A DNA stretch of 64,000 bases from an uncultured Clostridia bacterium. Its GTDB lineage: Bacteria; Bacillota; Clostridia; Oscillospirales; Oscillospiraceae. The position numbers were made by a program, and so were the translations under genes. A model generated the notes under the pieces. That model was not told where the DNA came from, did not search any database, and was given only the letters and a program-made list of their open reading frames with translations. The stretch covers positions 124,001-188,000 of the forward strand of contig CAMWFH010000003.1 of assembly GCA_947173485.1 (NCBI GenBank), read 5' to 3'. Below are positions 8,952-17,469 of this stretch, in pieces; position 1 is the stretch's first letter, and every line of letters begins with the position of its first letter.

Positions 8952-10205
8952 TTACAGCAGCCCCTCCAGCCAGCGGCGGACCATATCCAGGGCGAAATTC
9001 GCGGCCCGGTGGCGGAGGACGTTCCGCTCCTTGCGGCCCGTGTGGGGGAGGGGGCGGCAGAGGGCGCCCTGGGGAGAGGCCAGGGCGATATAGATCGTGC
9101 CCACCTCGTTGCCCCGCTCGTCCTTATCCGGGCCGGCCACGCCGGTGACGGCCACTGCCAGGTCGCTGCCGGTGAGGGCCCGGCAGCCCTTCACCATCGC
9201 CAGGGCCACCTCCTGGGAGACCGGGCCCTTCTGGTCCAACAGCTCGCCGGGGACTTGCAGGGCGGCCCGCTTCAGCTCGTTGGAGTAGCTGACCACGCCC
9301 CCCAAGAACGCCTTGGACGCCCCCGGCAGGTCCGTCAGCCGCTTGGCGATCAGGCCGCCGGTGCAGCTCTCGGCGGTGGAGAGGGTCAGGCCCTTCGCCA
9401 GCAGGTCCCGCAGGACCACCGTCTCTATATTGGGCACGTCCATCCCGTAGACCACGTCCCCCAGCAGCTCCCGCAGCTGCTCGATGACCGGGGCCAGCAT
9501 GGCCTCCGCCGCCTCCGCTGTCTCCGCCTTGGCGGTGGCCCGAAGGAGGCACTCGTTCATCTTGGCGTAGGGGGCCAGGGTGGGGTTCTCCATGGCGATC
9601 ATCCGCTCCCGCAGGAGGCTCTCCACCTGGCTCTCCCCCATGCCGAAGATCTTCAGCTCATGGCTGACGATCGCCCCGTCAGACAGTTTTTTCAGATAGG
9701 GCACCGCCCGGTTCTCGAACATATACCGGCACTCGTGGGGCGGTCCCGGCAGCATCAGCACATGGACGCCCCCCTCCTCGAAGGCGCACCCCGGCGCGGT
9801 GCCTACAGGGTTGTCGAAGATGGTGCAGCCCACCGGCAGCATGGCCTGCTGCTCGTTCTGAGGGGGCATGGTCCGGCCCAGCCGTTCCTCGAAAAAGGCT
9901 CGTATCCCCTCTAAGATATCGGGATGCAGCTCCAGCGCCCGGCCAAAGGCCTGACAGATGGTCTGCTTGGTCAGGTCGTCATAGGTGGGCCCCAGGCCGC
10001 CGGTGGTGATGATGATGTCCGCCCGTTTCCGGGCGATGGCCAGGGCCTCCAGCAGCCGCTGGGGGTTGTCGCCTACGACGGTGTGGTAGAATACGTTGAT
10101 CCCCAGGGCGCTCAGGCCCTCGGAGAGCATCTGGGCATCGGTGTTGGCGATGTTTCCTAAGAGGATCTCGGTGCCGACGGCGATCAGTTCTGCGGTATGG
10201 GACAT
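8952..10205 (-). CDS. cinA: CinA: competence/damage-inducible protein with NMN amidohydrolase domain
   Basis: A 417-residue two-domain protein. The N-terminal MoaB/MogA-like domain (residues 1-170) shows the opening AELIAVGTEILLGNIANTDA and the GGLGPTYDDLTKQ motif. The C-terminal PncC domain carries the catalytic region LSTAESCTGGLIAKRLTDLPG and GVAGPDKD. The PncC activity turns nicotinamide mononucleotide into nicotinate mononucleotide (pyridine nucleotide recycling); the N-terminal domain is an ADP-ribose pyrophosphatase in characterised homologues. The frame opens at 10241, but ATG 10205 matches the family start and follows AAGG. It is the last gene of the comM-thiI unit, 19 nt after the DUF4177 gene. 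Confidence 0.93.
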   Translation of the reverse strand: MSHTAELIAVGTEILLGNIANTDAQMLSEGLSALGINVFYHTVVGDNPQRLLEALAIARKRADIIITTGGLGPTYDDLTKQTICQAFGRALELHPDILEGIRAFFEERLGRTMPPQNEQQAMLPVGCTIFDNPVGTAPGCAFEEGGVHVLMLPGPPHECRYMFENRAVPYLKKLSDGAIVSHELKIFGMGESQVESLLRERMIAMENPTLAPYAKMNECLLRATAKAETAEAAEAMLAPVIEQLRELLGDVVYGMDVPNIETVVLRDLLAKGLTLSTAESCTGGLIAKRLTDLPGASKAFLGGVVSYSNELKRAALQVPGELLDQKGPVSQEVALAMVKGCRALTGSDLAVAVTGVAGPDKDERGNEVGTIYIALASPQGALCRPLPHTGRKERNVLRHRAANFALDMVRRWLEGLL

Positions 10206-10224
10206 GGGGCGACCTTCTTTCTTT

Positions 10225-10410
10225 TTATTCGTCGATCTCAAAGACCAGATCGATCTCTGTGACTTTCCCGTTGTTGCTTATATGGGTAGGGATATACCCC
10301 ACATAGCGGTAGCCCTTTGCGGCATACTCCCGGATGATCTGCCGGTGTTCCTCCGACCCCGAACTGAAAACGCCGTAGATATCTACCGGGACGAACTCAT
10401 ATCGTTTCAT
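10225..10410 (-). CDS. DUF4177 small protein
   Basis: A 61-residue protein with the DUF4177 pattern: KRYEFVPVDIYG, a central HRQIIREYAAKGYRYVGYIP and a final IDLVFEID strand. The family folds as a small alpha-beta unit and has no assigned function. It lies 11 nt after thiI and 19 nt before cinA, inside the same leftward operon. Confidence 0.75.
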   Translation of the reverse strand: MKRYEFVPVDIYGVFSSGSEEHRQIIREYAAKGYRYVGYIPTHISNNGKVTEIDLVFEIDE

Positions 10411-10421
10411 GCCGCGCCTCC

Positions 10422-11594
10422 TCAGAGCCTCACCGGGATATACCGGCTCTGCTCCATGGCCCGGTCCACCAGGCCGTCGATATCCAGCACGCTCTCCAGC
10501 GCCCGCACGTCCGCCACCACCGGGTGGGTCCGGGGGTGACGGGGGGTGAACACTGTGCAGCAGTCCTCAAAGGGCTGGATGGAGGTCTCAAAGGTGCCAA
10601 TCTTCCGGGCCAGGCGGATGATCTCCTCCTTGTCCATGGCGATCACAGGCCGCAGCACCGGCAGGGTGCAGGCGTCCTGGCTCACCGCCAGGGCCTCCAT
10701 GGTCTGGCTGGCCACCTGGCCCATGCACTCCCCGGTGACCAGGGCCTTGGCCCCCACCCGCTCCGCCACCTTCTGGGCGCAGCGCATCATGAACCGGCGG
10801 GTGATGAGGGTGAAGTAGTCCTCCGGGCAGTCCCGGCGGATGGCCTCCTGGATCTCCGTGAAGGGCACGGTGTGGACGCAGAGCCGGCCACACCAGGGCA
10901 CCAGGAGCCGGGCCAGGTCGATCACCTTGTCCAGGGCCTGCTGGGAGGTGTAGGGCGGGCTGTAGAAGTGGACCATCTCCAGGTGGACCCCCCGCTTGCA
11001 CATCATCCAGGAGGCCACCGGGCTGTCGATGCCCCCGGACAGGAGGCTGACGGCGCAGCCGCCCATCCCCGTGGGCAGTCCCCCCGCACCGGGACGGGCG
11101 GGGCCGTGGACATAGGCCGCCTTCTCCCGGATCTCGATGTGGACCGTCAGCTCCGGCTGGTGGACATCCACTTGCAGATGGGGGAACGCCTCGTGGAGCT
11201 CGCCGCCCACATACTGGCTCAGCTGGATGGAGCTCATGGGGAAGGTCTTGTCCGCCCGCTTGCTCTCCACCTTGAAGCTCTTGGCCTGGCTCAGCTCCTC
11301 CCGAAGATAGTCCCGGGCGGCGGCAAAGATGGCGTCCTTGTCCTTCTCGCAGGGCTTGGCCCGGACCAGGGAGATCACGCCGAAGATCCGGGTACAGGCG
11401 TCATAGGCCCCCTCTAAGTCGCAGCTGCTGTCCTCCGGCTCCACATAGATGGTGGACTGCTTGGAGTAGATGGTATACCGGCCAAAATTGGCCAGCCGCC
11501 GGCGGGCATTGGCCAGGAGCTTGTCCTCAAAGGCCCGGCGGTTGAGCCCCTTCAGCACCACCTCGCCCAGCTTCATCAAGATCATTTCCTGCAT
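10422..11594 (-). CDS. thiI: ThiI: tRNA 4-thiouridine synthetase
   Basis: A 390-residue protein with an N-terminal ferredoxin-like and THUMP region (residues 1-165, RNA binding) and a C-terminal PP-loop ATPase domain. The PP-loop reads SLLSGGIDSPVASWMM, and ALVTGECMGQVASQT is the conserved family segment. It lacks the rhodanese domain of the E. coli protein, as is usual in Firmicutes, where sulfur comes from a dedicated cysteine desulfurase. The product puts sulfur on U8 of tRNA. The frame is open to 11624, but ATG 11594 has GAGGAG five nt upstream and matches the family N-terminus. It sits 33 nt after the 78-residue protein gene. Confidence 0.93.
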   Translation of the reverse strand: MQEMILMKLGEVVLKGLNRRAFEDKLLANARRRLANFGRYTIYSKQSTIYVEPEDSSCDLEGAYDACTRIFGVISLVRAKPCEKDKDAIFAAARDYLREELSQAKSFKVESKRADKTFPMSSIQLSQYVGGELHEAFPHLQVDVHQPELTVHIEIREKAAYVHGPARPGAGGLPTGMGGCAVSLLSGGIDSPVASWMMCKRGVHLEMVHFYSPPYTSQQALDKVIDLARLLVPWCGRLCVHTVPFTEIQEAIRRDCPEDYFTLITRRFMMRCAQKVAERVGAKALVTGECMGQVASQTMEALAVSQDACTLPVLRPVIAMDKEEIIRLARKIGTFETSIQPFEDCCTVFTPRHPRTHPVVADVRALESVLDIDGLVDRAMEQSRYIPVRL

Positions 11595-11627
11595 AGATCT
11601 CCTCATTTCTGGGAAGTTCCCCATTTT

Positions 11628-11864
11628 TTAGTCAGAATAGTCCGCGAGCAGGACCTCCAGCTCGTCCTCCTCGAACATACCGATGCTTTTGAATTTTTCT
11701 ATCACGATCTCACCATCCGCGGCAAACTCCACTTCCCACCGCTCTCCGGGGACCGCCACCTCCACCAGGATGGTATCCGGGCAGATCTTATCCAGCTTGT
11801 AGTAGATATGCCCCTGCTCCAGGCGGTTCAGGAACGTGTTCAGCCGTTCAAATTGGTCTGTCAT
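11628..11864 (-). CDS. Hypothetical 78-residue acidic protein
   Basis: No family recognised. The protein is acidic and hydrophilic, with an N-terminal helix (FERLNTFLNRLEQG) followed by alternating strands (TILVEVAVPGERWEVEFAADGEIVIEKF) and an acidic tail. It begins 3 nt after the comM stop and is followed by thiI, so it is probably translated with the operon. Good coding character and tight spacing support it as a real gene. Confidence 0.7.
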   Translation of the reverse strand: MTDQFERLNTFLNRLEQGHIYYKLDKICPDTILVEVAVPGERWEVEFAADGEIVIEKFKSIGMFEEDELEVLLADYSD

Positions 11865-11867
11865 CCG

Positions 11868-13391
11868 TCAAACATCCTTCAATATATCCACGTTCCGGTA
11901 TTGCAGCGCCTCTGCCAGGTGGACCGGAGAGATCTGCTCCGCGCCGTCCAGGTCCGCGATGGTCCGGGCCACCCGGAGGATGCGGTCGTGGCTCCGGGCC
12001 GTCAGTCCCAGATTGTCGAAGGCCTTGCGGAGCAGGTCCTCGCTGGTATCGTCCAGCGTGCAGAAGCGGCCCACCATCTCCGGCGTCATATGGGCGTTGC
12101 AGGTGACGGGCGTCCCCTGGAAGCGGGCGAGCTGGCGGCCCCGGGCGGCGTTGACCCGCTCCCGGACTACGGCGCTGCTCTCCGGGGTGGTCCGCCGGCG
12201 CATGGCGTCGAACTCCACCGCCGGCACCTCCACATGGATATCCATCCGGTCCAGCATAGGCCCGGAGATCCGCCGGGCGTAGCCGGCCACCTGGTGGGCC
12301 GAGCAGCGGCACCGGCCGGAGGGGTGCCCGTGCCAGCCGCAGGGGCAGGGGTTCATGGCGCACACCAGCATGAACCGGCTGGGCAGGCGGATGGTCCCCG
12401 CCACCCGGGTGATGGTGACCTCCCCCTCCTCGATGGGCTGGCGCAGCACCTCCAGCACGGGCCGCTGGAACTCCGGCAGCTCGTCCAAAAACAGCACACC
12501 GTGGTGGGCTAAGGACACCTCCCCCGGCCCCGGCTGGCTGCCGCCGCCCACCATGGCCGCCGCCGACAGGGTGTGATGGGGGGCCCGGAAGGGCCGGCGG
12601 AGCAGCAGCGGATGCTCCTTGTCGGTGAGCCCCGCCACGGACCAGACCTCCGTGGCCTCCAGGGCCTCCTGATTGGTCATATCCGGCAGGATGGAGGGCA
12701 GGCGGCGGGCCAGCATGGACTTCCCCGAGCCGGGGGAGCCCACCAGCAGGATATTGTGCTGCCCTGCGGCGGCCACCTCCAGAGCCCGCTTCACGTTCTC
12801 CTGGCCCATGACCTCCGAGAAGTCCGGTCCCAAGACCTCCGGGGCCGCCTGGGGCGTCCAGGGCTTGGCGGGGGACAGGGGGACCCGTCCGGTCAGATGG
12901 TCGTAGAGGGTGAGCAGGTCGGGGACGGGATAGACTGCCAGCCCCTCCACCAAGGTGGCCTCGGCGGCGTTGGCCGCCGGGAGGTAGAGGGAGGAGATCC
13001 CCGCCCGGACCGCCGCCAGGGCCATGGACAGCACCCCGTTGATGGGCCGCAGGGCCCCGGTCAGGCTCAGCTCGCCGATAAAGGCCGCCGCCGGGTCCAG
13101 GGCGGGCAGCTCCCCGCCGGCGGCCATCAGCCCTAAGAGGATGGGCAGGTCGTAGAGGGTGCCCTCCTTCCGCAGGGCGGCGGGGGCCAGGTTGATGGTC
13201 ACCCGGGAGAGGGGGAACCGGGCCCCCACGGAGCGGATCGCCGAGCGGACCCGCTCCCGGCTCTCCTTCACCGCCGCGTCGGGCAATCCCACGATATCGA
13301 AGGCGGGCAGGCCCCCGGACAGGGCGCACTCCACCGTCACCTCATATCCGTTGATGCCCCGCAGGCCCAGTGAGCGAACGATCACAGCCAT
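11868..13391 (-). CDS. comM: YifB/ComM-family Mg-chelatase-like AAA ATPase
   Basis: A 507-residue protein. The N-terminal Lon-protease-like domain (ChlI, residues 1-165) begins MAVIVRSLGLRGINGYEVTVE. The AAA+ core has Walker A GSPGSGKSMLARRLPSILP and Walker B VLFLDELPEF. A Cys-rich insertion, CAMNPCPCGWHGHPSGRCRC, is typical of ComM. In Haemophilus and Vibrio, ComM is a hexameric branch-migration helicase in natural transformation; in non-competent species the role is unclear. It is first in the five-gene operon comM-(78 aa)-thiI-DUF4177-cinA. Having comM and cinA in one operon is suggestive, but no competence machinery is seen here. Confidence 0.92.
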   Translation of the reverse strand: MAVIVRSLGLRGINGYEVTVECALSGGLPAFDIVGLPDAAVKESRERVRSAIRSVGARFPLSRVTINLAPAALRKEGTLYDLPILLGLMAAGGELPALDPAAAFIGELSLTGALRPINGVLSMALAAVRAGISSLYLPAANAAEATLVEGLAVYPVPDLLTLYDHLTGRVPLSPAKPWTPQAAPEVLGPDFSEVMGQENVKRALEVAAAGQHNILLVGSPGSGKSMLARRLPSILPDMTNQEALEATEVWSVAGLTDKEHPLLLRRPFRAPHHTLSAAAMVGGGSQPGPGEVSLAHHGVLFLDELPEFQRPVLEVLRQPIEEGEVTITRVAGTIRLPSRFMLVCAMNPCPCGWHGHPSGRCRCSAHQVAGYARRISGPMLDRMDIHVEVPAVEFDAMRRRTTPESSAVVRERVNAARGRQLARFQGTPVTCNAHMTPEMVGRFCTLDDTSEDLLRKAFDNLGLTARSHDRILRVARTIADLDGAEQISPVHLAEALQYRNVDILKDV

Positions 13392-13420
13392 GGCGCTCCT
13401 CCCCCTTTCTCTATACGAAC

Positions 13421-13447
13421 ATTATAGCATATTTCCCCCGTTACGCC
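13421..13447 (-). promoter_or_regulatory. Extended -10 promoter of the comM operon
   Basis: Leftward TGCTATAAT has a consensus -10 at 13421-13426 and the TGn extension. The -35 position holds only a weak CTGGCG. GGGGGAGGAG precedes the ATG. Confidence 0.6.
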
Positions 13448-13496
13448 AGAGGCTTTTTGAAATATTTCCCGCCTTGATAGCAGGCGTACATAGAAA

Positions 13497-13523
13497 GAGG
13501 CCGGGACCCAACGTCCCGGCCTC
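13497..13523 (-). terminator. Terminator after yitT
   Basis: Perfect 11-bp stem GAGGCCGGGAC / GTCCCGGCCTC with a 5-nt loop, followed on the minus strand by TTTCTAT. It lies between the yitT stop and the comM promoter. Confidence 0.65.
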
Positions 13524-13553
13524 CTTGAAAAGCGCGCTATAGCAGGGGGCAGA

Positions 13554-14417
13554 TCACACGCTGTCCTCCCGGTAGGGGTTGAACCCCTCCCCCAGGACCT
13601 CGTGGGCATCGGAGACCACCATAAAGGCACGGGGATCGATGCGGTTGACGATCCGCTTCACCTGGACGACCTGGTTGCGCTTGCAGACGCAGTAGAGGAC
13701 CTCCTTGTCCCGGTGGGAGTAGGCCCCGGTGCCGTGGAGCAGGGTCACGCCCCGGTCCAGCTCCAGCAGGGCATCGGCGATCTCCCGGTGACAGTCGCTG
13801 ATGATGAACACCATGGGGGCCCGGTCGCCGCCGTAGACCACCCGGTCGATCATCAGGGAGACCACATAGAGGGTCACGAAGGAGTAGAGGGCCCGGTCCA
13901 GGTCCCGGAACACCAGGGCATAGGCCGCCACTACCACCACATCCAGCACCAGGCACAGCTGTCCGATGGGCAGATGGGCGAAATACACCTTCAGCAGCCG
14001 GGCCCCTAAATCCGTGCCGCCGGTGGTGATGCCCCGGCGGAGCATCAGCCCCAGGGACAGTCCCACCAGCAGCCCGCCGTAGAGGCTGGCCAGCAGGGGC
14101 TCCATGGGCTGGAACTCCCAGAGCATGGCCACGCCGTCCACCAGCAGGGAACCCACGGTCATGGCGTACAGGGACCCCAGCAGGAACCGTCCGCCCAGGA
14201 TCTTCCACCCCAGCAGGAACAGGGGCACGTTCAAAAGGATGATGGTCAAGCCCAGAGGCATCTGGGGGAAAAAGACGGTGATGATCTGGGCCACGCCGGT
14301 GATGCCGCCGCTGGAGATCTGGTTGGGCACCAGACACCAGTTGAACCCGACAGCGGCAAGGAGGGAAGCGGCGATCACGATGACGCCGGTGGTCAGGGTC
14401 TCCTTCTTGTTGTTCAT
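13554..14417 (-). CDS. YitT-family membrane protein (DUF161 + DUF2179)
   Basis: A 287-residue protein with about six membrane segments in the first 200 residues and a soluble C-terminal DUF2179 domain. Family landmarks: SSGGITGVAQII near residue 35, LLRRGITTGGTDLGARLL near 130, and C-terminal GTGAYSHRDKEVLYCVCKRNQ with VSDAHEVLGEGF. These proteins are widespread in Firmicutes with no settled function; transport of a small molecule and cyclic-nucleotide sensing have been proposed for relatives. ATG 14417 was chosen over 14427 because it matches the family start. It follows the topoisomerase A gene on the same strand after 214 nt. Confidence 0.88.
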   Translation of the reverse strand: MNNKKETLTTGVIVIAASLLAAVGFNWCLVPNQISSGGITGVAQIITVFFPQMPLGLTIILLNVPLFLLGWKILGGRFLLGSLYAMTVGSLLVDGVAMLWEFQPMEPLLASLYGGLLVGLSLGLMLRRGITTGGTDLGARLLKVYFAHLPIGQLCLVLDVVVVAAYALVFRDLDRALYSFVTLYVVSLMIDRVVYGGDRAPMVFIISDCHREIADALLELDRGVTLLHGTGAYSHRDKEVLYCVCKRNQVVQVKRIVNRIDPRAFMVVSDAHEVLGEGFNPYREDSV

Positions 14418-14587
14418 AGGGACTCACTCTCTTTCTATCTCATATTTTCGTCAAAACGCCTTTCGGCGGACCTTTCGCCATCATTTGGCCCCGTGACGCC
14501 GGGCCGGGAGACGGCGGTATCCCGCGGGCATTTCTCAAAAATACGAAGTAAGTCCCTCCTTTTCTTTTTCTAAGATATGATCCTACA

Positions 14588-14605
14588 GCGGTCCGCCGGG
14601 ACCGC
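14588..14605 (-). terminator. Hairpin after the topoisomerase A gene (weak terminator)
   Basis: GCGGTCC and GGACCGC flank a 4-nt loop just downstream of the stop codon. No U-run follows on the minus strand, so termination strength is doubtful. Confidence 0.3.
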
Positions 14606-14631
14606 CGCGCTGTCCTATCCCCGCATACAGC

Positions 14632-16875
14632 TCACAGCAGGTCCAGCTGCTTCTCCTCCCCGTCCGATGCCCGGAGGATGGCTCCGGCGGCGGGCAGGCT
14701 GCGGCAGCGGTAACGGGGGATATCTACGATGCCCGTCTCCGCCAGGGGACGGACCTCCGCCAGGGCATACTTGGGCTTCATGGTCATCACCTGCACCCCC
14801 TGGGTAGACCGGGTGGCCTTGGGGGCCAGAAGGGCCGTGGAGCAGACCAGGGCGCGGGGCTCCGTGGAGTAGAGGGCCACCTCCATCTCCTCCCGGAGGA
14901 AGAGGATGGAGACCAGGGGGCTCTTGTCGCTGTAGGCCCCGGTGAGCTTCCGCCGGTTGGAGGTGGTCTTGTAGGCGCTGGCCTCCACCCGGGCGGCCTT
15001 GCCGTTGGCAAAGAAGAAGATCAGATGGCCGCCGTAGTCCTCCCCCGGCAGGTGGAGGAACACCACCCGCTCCTCCGGGTCCATGCCCAGCTTGGCGGGG
15101 AGGTAGTCCCCCAGCACGCTGGCCTTGGCATCGTCAAAGTCGCTGAGGCGGGCCTTATAGACCTGCCGCCGGTCGGTGAAGAACATGACCTCCGCCCGGT
15201 TGGTGGTCTGGAAGGTCTGCCGGAGGCCATCGCCCTCCTTGTACTTCTGGTCCGCCGCCATCCGCAGGCTGGCGGGCTGGATCTTCTTGAAGTAGCCCTC
15301 CCGGGACAGGAAGATATGGACCGGGTAGTCCCCGATCTCCTCGCTCTCGTCGTACTCCGCCACCTCGTGGCTGTAGACGATCTCCGTCCGCCGGGGGACG
15401 GCATACTTCTTTTTGACCTCCCGCAGCTCGGCGATGAGGATCTTCTTCACCCGGCGGGGATCCTGGAGGATGTCCTCCAGGTCCTCGATCTCTCCCCGGA
15501 GGGCCTCCTCCTCGCCGATGCGCTTGAGGATATACTGCTTGTTCAGGTTCCGCAGCCGGATCTCCGCCACGAACTCCGCCTGGATCTGGTCGATGCCGAA
15601 GCCGATCATCAGGTTGGGGACCACCTGGTCCTCCTCCTCGGTCTCCCGGACGATCTTGATGGCCTTGTCGATATCCAGCAGGATCCGCCGGAGGCCCTTG
15701 AGCAGGTGGAGCTTGTCCTTCTTCTTCTCCAGGGCGAAGTGGGTCCGCCGCCTTACGCTCTCCGTCCGCCAGGCGCACCACTCCCCCAGGATGTCCCGGA
15801 CCCCCAGGACCCGGGGGGTGCCGGCGATCAGGACGTTGAAGTTGCAGGCCAGGGAGTCCTGTAGGGTGGTGGTCTTGAACAGCTTGGCCATCAGCTTATC
15901 CGGGTCAGCGCCCCGTTTCAGGTCGATGGTCAGCTTGAGGCCGTTCAGGTCCGTCTCATCCCGCATATCCGCGATCTCTTTGGCCCGGCCCGCCTTGATC
16001 AGCTCCGCCACCTTGTCCAGGATGGCCTCGGTGGATGTGGTATAGGGGATCTCGTAGATCTCGATCAGGTTCTCGCCCTTGATATAGCGGTACTTGGCCC
16101 GCAGCTTGATAGAGCCCCGGCCCGTGCGGTAGACCTCCTCCAGGGCCCGCTCGTCCCGGACGATCTCGCCGCCGGTGGGGAAGTCCGGGGCCAGCAGGGT
16201 CTCCCGCAGGTCGCAGTCCGGGTCCTTCAGATAGGCGATGGTGGTGTCGCACACCTCCCCCAGGTTGAACCCGCAGAACTGGCTGGCCATGCCCACGGCG
16301 ATGCCCTGGTTGGCGCTGACTAAGATGTTGGGGTAGGTGGTGGGCAGCAGCACCGGCTCTTTCATGGTGTTGTCGTAGTTGTCCACGAAGTCCACGGTGT
16401 CTTGGTCGATGTCCCGGAAGAACTCGGCGGCGATGGGAGCCAGCTTGGCCTCGGTGTACCGGGGGGCGGCCCAGGCCATGTCCCGGGAGTAGACCTTGCC
16501 GAAGTTGCCCTTGGAATCCACGAAGGGGTGGAGGAGGGCGCCGTAGCCCTTGGAGAGGCGGACCATGGTGTCGTAGATGGCGGCGTCGCCATGGGGGTTC
16601 AGCTTCATGGTCTGGCCCACGATGTTGGCGGACTTGGTCCTCCCGCCGGTGAGCAGGCCCATCTTGTACATGGTATAGAGCAGCTTACGGTGGCTGGGCT
16701 TGAAGCCGTCGATCTCCGGGATGGCCCGGCTCATGATGACGCTCATGGCGTAGGGCATGAAATTGGTCTCCAGGGTCTCGGTGATGGGCTGCTCCAGCAC
16801 CGCCGCCCGCAGGCCCATCACATTGGGGGCGTTCACGCGCTTCGCCCCCTCCTGGGGGGCCTTTTTCTTTGCCAT
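14632..16875 (-). CDS. Divergent type IIA topoisomerase subunit A (ParC/GyrA-like)
   Basis: A 747-residue breakage-reunion subunit. The winged-helix region shows SVIMSRAIPEIDGFKPSHRKLLY, and the active-site tyrosine lies in AAPRYTEAKL (normally AAMRYTEA). The tower and coiled-coil parts and a beta-propeller C-terminus follow (EVMFFTDRRQVYKARLSDF; final strands near VMTMKPKYALAEV). Type IIA enzymes pass one duplex through a gated break; the B partner with ATPase and TOPRIM lies 2.5 kb upstream on the same strand. The pair differs clearly from standard gyrase and ParC/ParE, so I do not assign parC. ATG 16875 has AAGGA nearby. Two unrelated genes sit between the subunits. Confidence 0.88.
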   Translation of the reverse strand: MAKKKAPQEGAKRVNAPNVMGLRAAVLEQPITETLETNFMPYAMSVIMSRAIPEIDGFKPSHRKLLYTMYKMGLLTGGRTKSANIVGQTMKLNPHGDAAIYDTMVRLSKGYGALLHPFVDSKGNFGKVYSRDMAWAAPRYTEAKLAPIAAEFFRDIDQDTVDFVDNYDNTMKEPVLLPTTYPNILVSANQGIAVGMASQFCGFNLGEVCDTTIAYLKDPDCDLRETLLAPDFPTGGEIVRDERALEEVYRTGRGSIKLRAKYRYIKGENLIEIYEIPYTTSTEAILDKVAELIKAGRAKEIADMRDETDLNGLKLTIDLKRGADPDKLMAKLFKTTTLQDSLACNFNVLIAGTPRVLGVRDILGEWCAWRTESVRRRTHFALEKKKDKLHLLKGLRRILLDIDKAIKIVRETEEEDQVVPNLMIGFGIDQIQAEFVAEIRLRNLNKQYILKRIGEEEALRGEIEDLEDILQDPRRVKKILIAELREVKKKYAVPRRTEIVYSHEVAEYDESEEIGDYPVHIFLSREGYFKKIQPASLRMAADQKYKEGDGLRQTFQTTNRAEVMFFTDRRQVYKARLSDFDDAKASVLGDYLPAKLGMDPEERVVFLHLPGEDYGGHLIFFFANGKAARVEASAYKTTSNRRKLTGAYSDKSPLVSILFLREEMEVALYSTEPRALVCSTALLAPKATRSTQGVQVMTMKPKYALAEVRPLAETGIVDIPRYRCRSLPAAGAILRASDGEEKQLDLL

Positions 16876-16910
16876 TCGATCTGTTCCTTATCTCGATTTT
16901 TGAGGGGACT

Positions 16911-17363
16911 CTAAACTCGTGACCTTTTTGTCAGCTTTGTAATGCGATATGTATATTGGTTACAGGCGATCGTATCTTTGACTTTTTTGCCAAGGCATGT
17001 TTGTTGAATCAGTGGCCGCTTTGCTGCATCTTCTACAACGGTAAATGTGTATGATCTTTTCGTTTGAAAACAATAAACGTCCACGGTATCCCCGCACTGT
17101 ATAACATTAGGAACGACCGCCTGACATACTTCTATTTGTTGACTGCCGAGATCTCGCTTTTTTTGTTTTATTTGTTCGTCTCTGTAACATTTATAATGAT
17201 CACAGTGACTAGAGCCGATACATTTTCCGAATCTATGTGTGCAATATCCCTTGTTATAATACGCACAATTCCGCTTATCCCGTCTGGGATCATCCTCCTC
17301 CTTTTTGAGGTACCCCACATGCCACGGTGTTCCTGATAAACCGACTAGGTCTTTTTTTGCCAT
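16911..17363 (-). CDS. Cys-rich small protein with GreA-C-like tail, AT-rich gene
   Basis: A 150-residue protein not assignable to a named family. The N-terminal third carries a likely zinc site: Cys33, Cys41, Cys48, Cys54 and Cys59 within RNCAYYNKGYC, RFGKCIG, SSHCDHYKC. The C-terminal part (about residues 84-148) reads like the GreA/GreB C-terminal fold: a CGDTVDVYC strand, YTFTVVED, PLIQQTCLGKKVKDTI, then YRITKL. This is a resemblance seen by eye. The gene is markedly more AT-rich than its neighbours, with different codon use, suggesting recent arrival or relaxed codon selection. It begins MAKKDLVG and lies 35 nt before the topoisomerase A gene, so the two may be co-transcribed. Confidence 0.65.
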   Translation of the reverse strand: MAKKDLVGLSGTPWHVGYLKKEEDDPRRDKRNCAYYNKGYCTHRFGKCIGSSHCDHYKCYRDEQIKQKKRDLGSQQIEVCQAVVPNVIQCGDTVDVYCFQTKRSYTFTVVEDAAKRPLIQQTCLGKKVKDTIACNQYTYRITKLTKRSRV

Positions 17364-17422
17364 AGAATACAGCCCCCTCTACAGAACTTCAAACGCATTT
17401 TTGCTGCATCCGAATATACCCG

Positions 17423-17446
17423 CTCCGGGGCCCGAAGGCCCCGGAG
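17423..17446 (-). terminator. Hairpin with UUCG loop after the stalk-domain gene
   Basis: A perfect 10-bp GC stem, CTCCGGGGCC / GGCCCCGGAG. On the minus strand the loop is TTCG, a very stable RNA tetraloop. No clear U-run follows. Confidence 0.5.
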
Positions 17447-17469
17447 GCAGGTATAGCCGACAGACTGCG

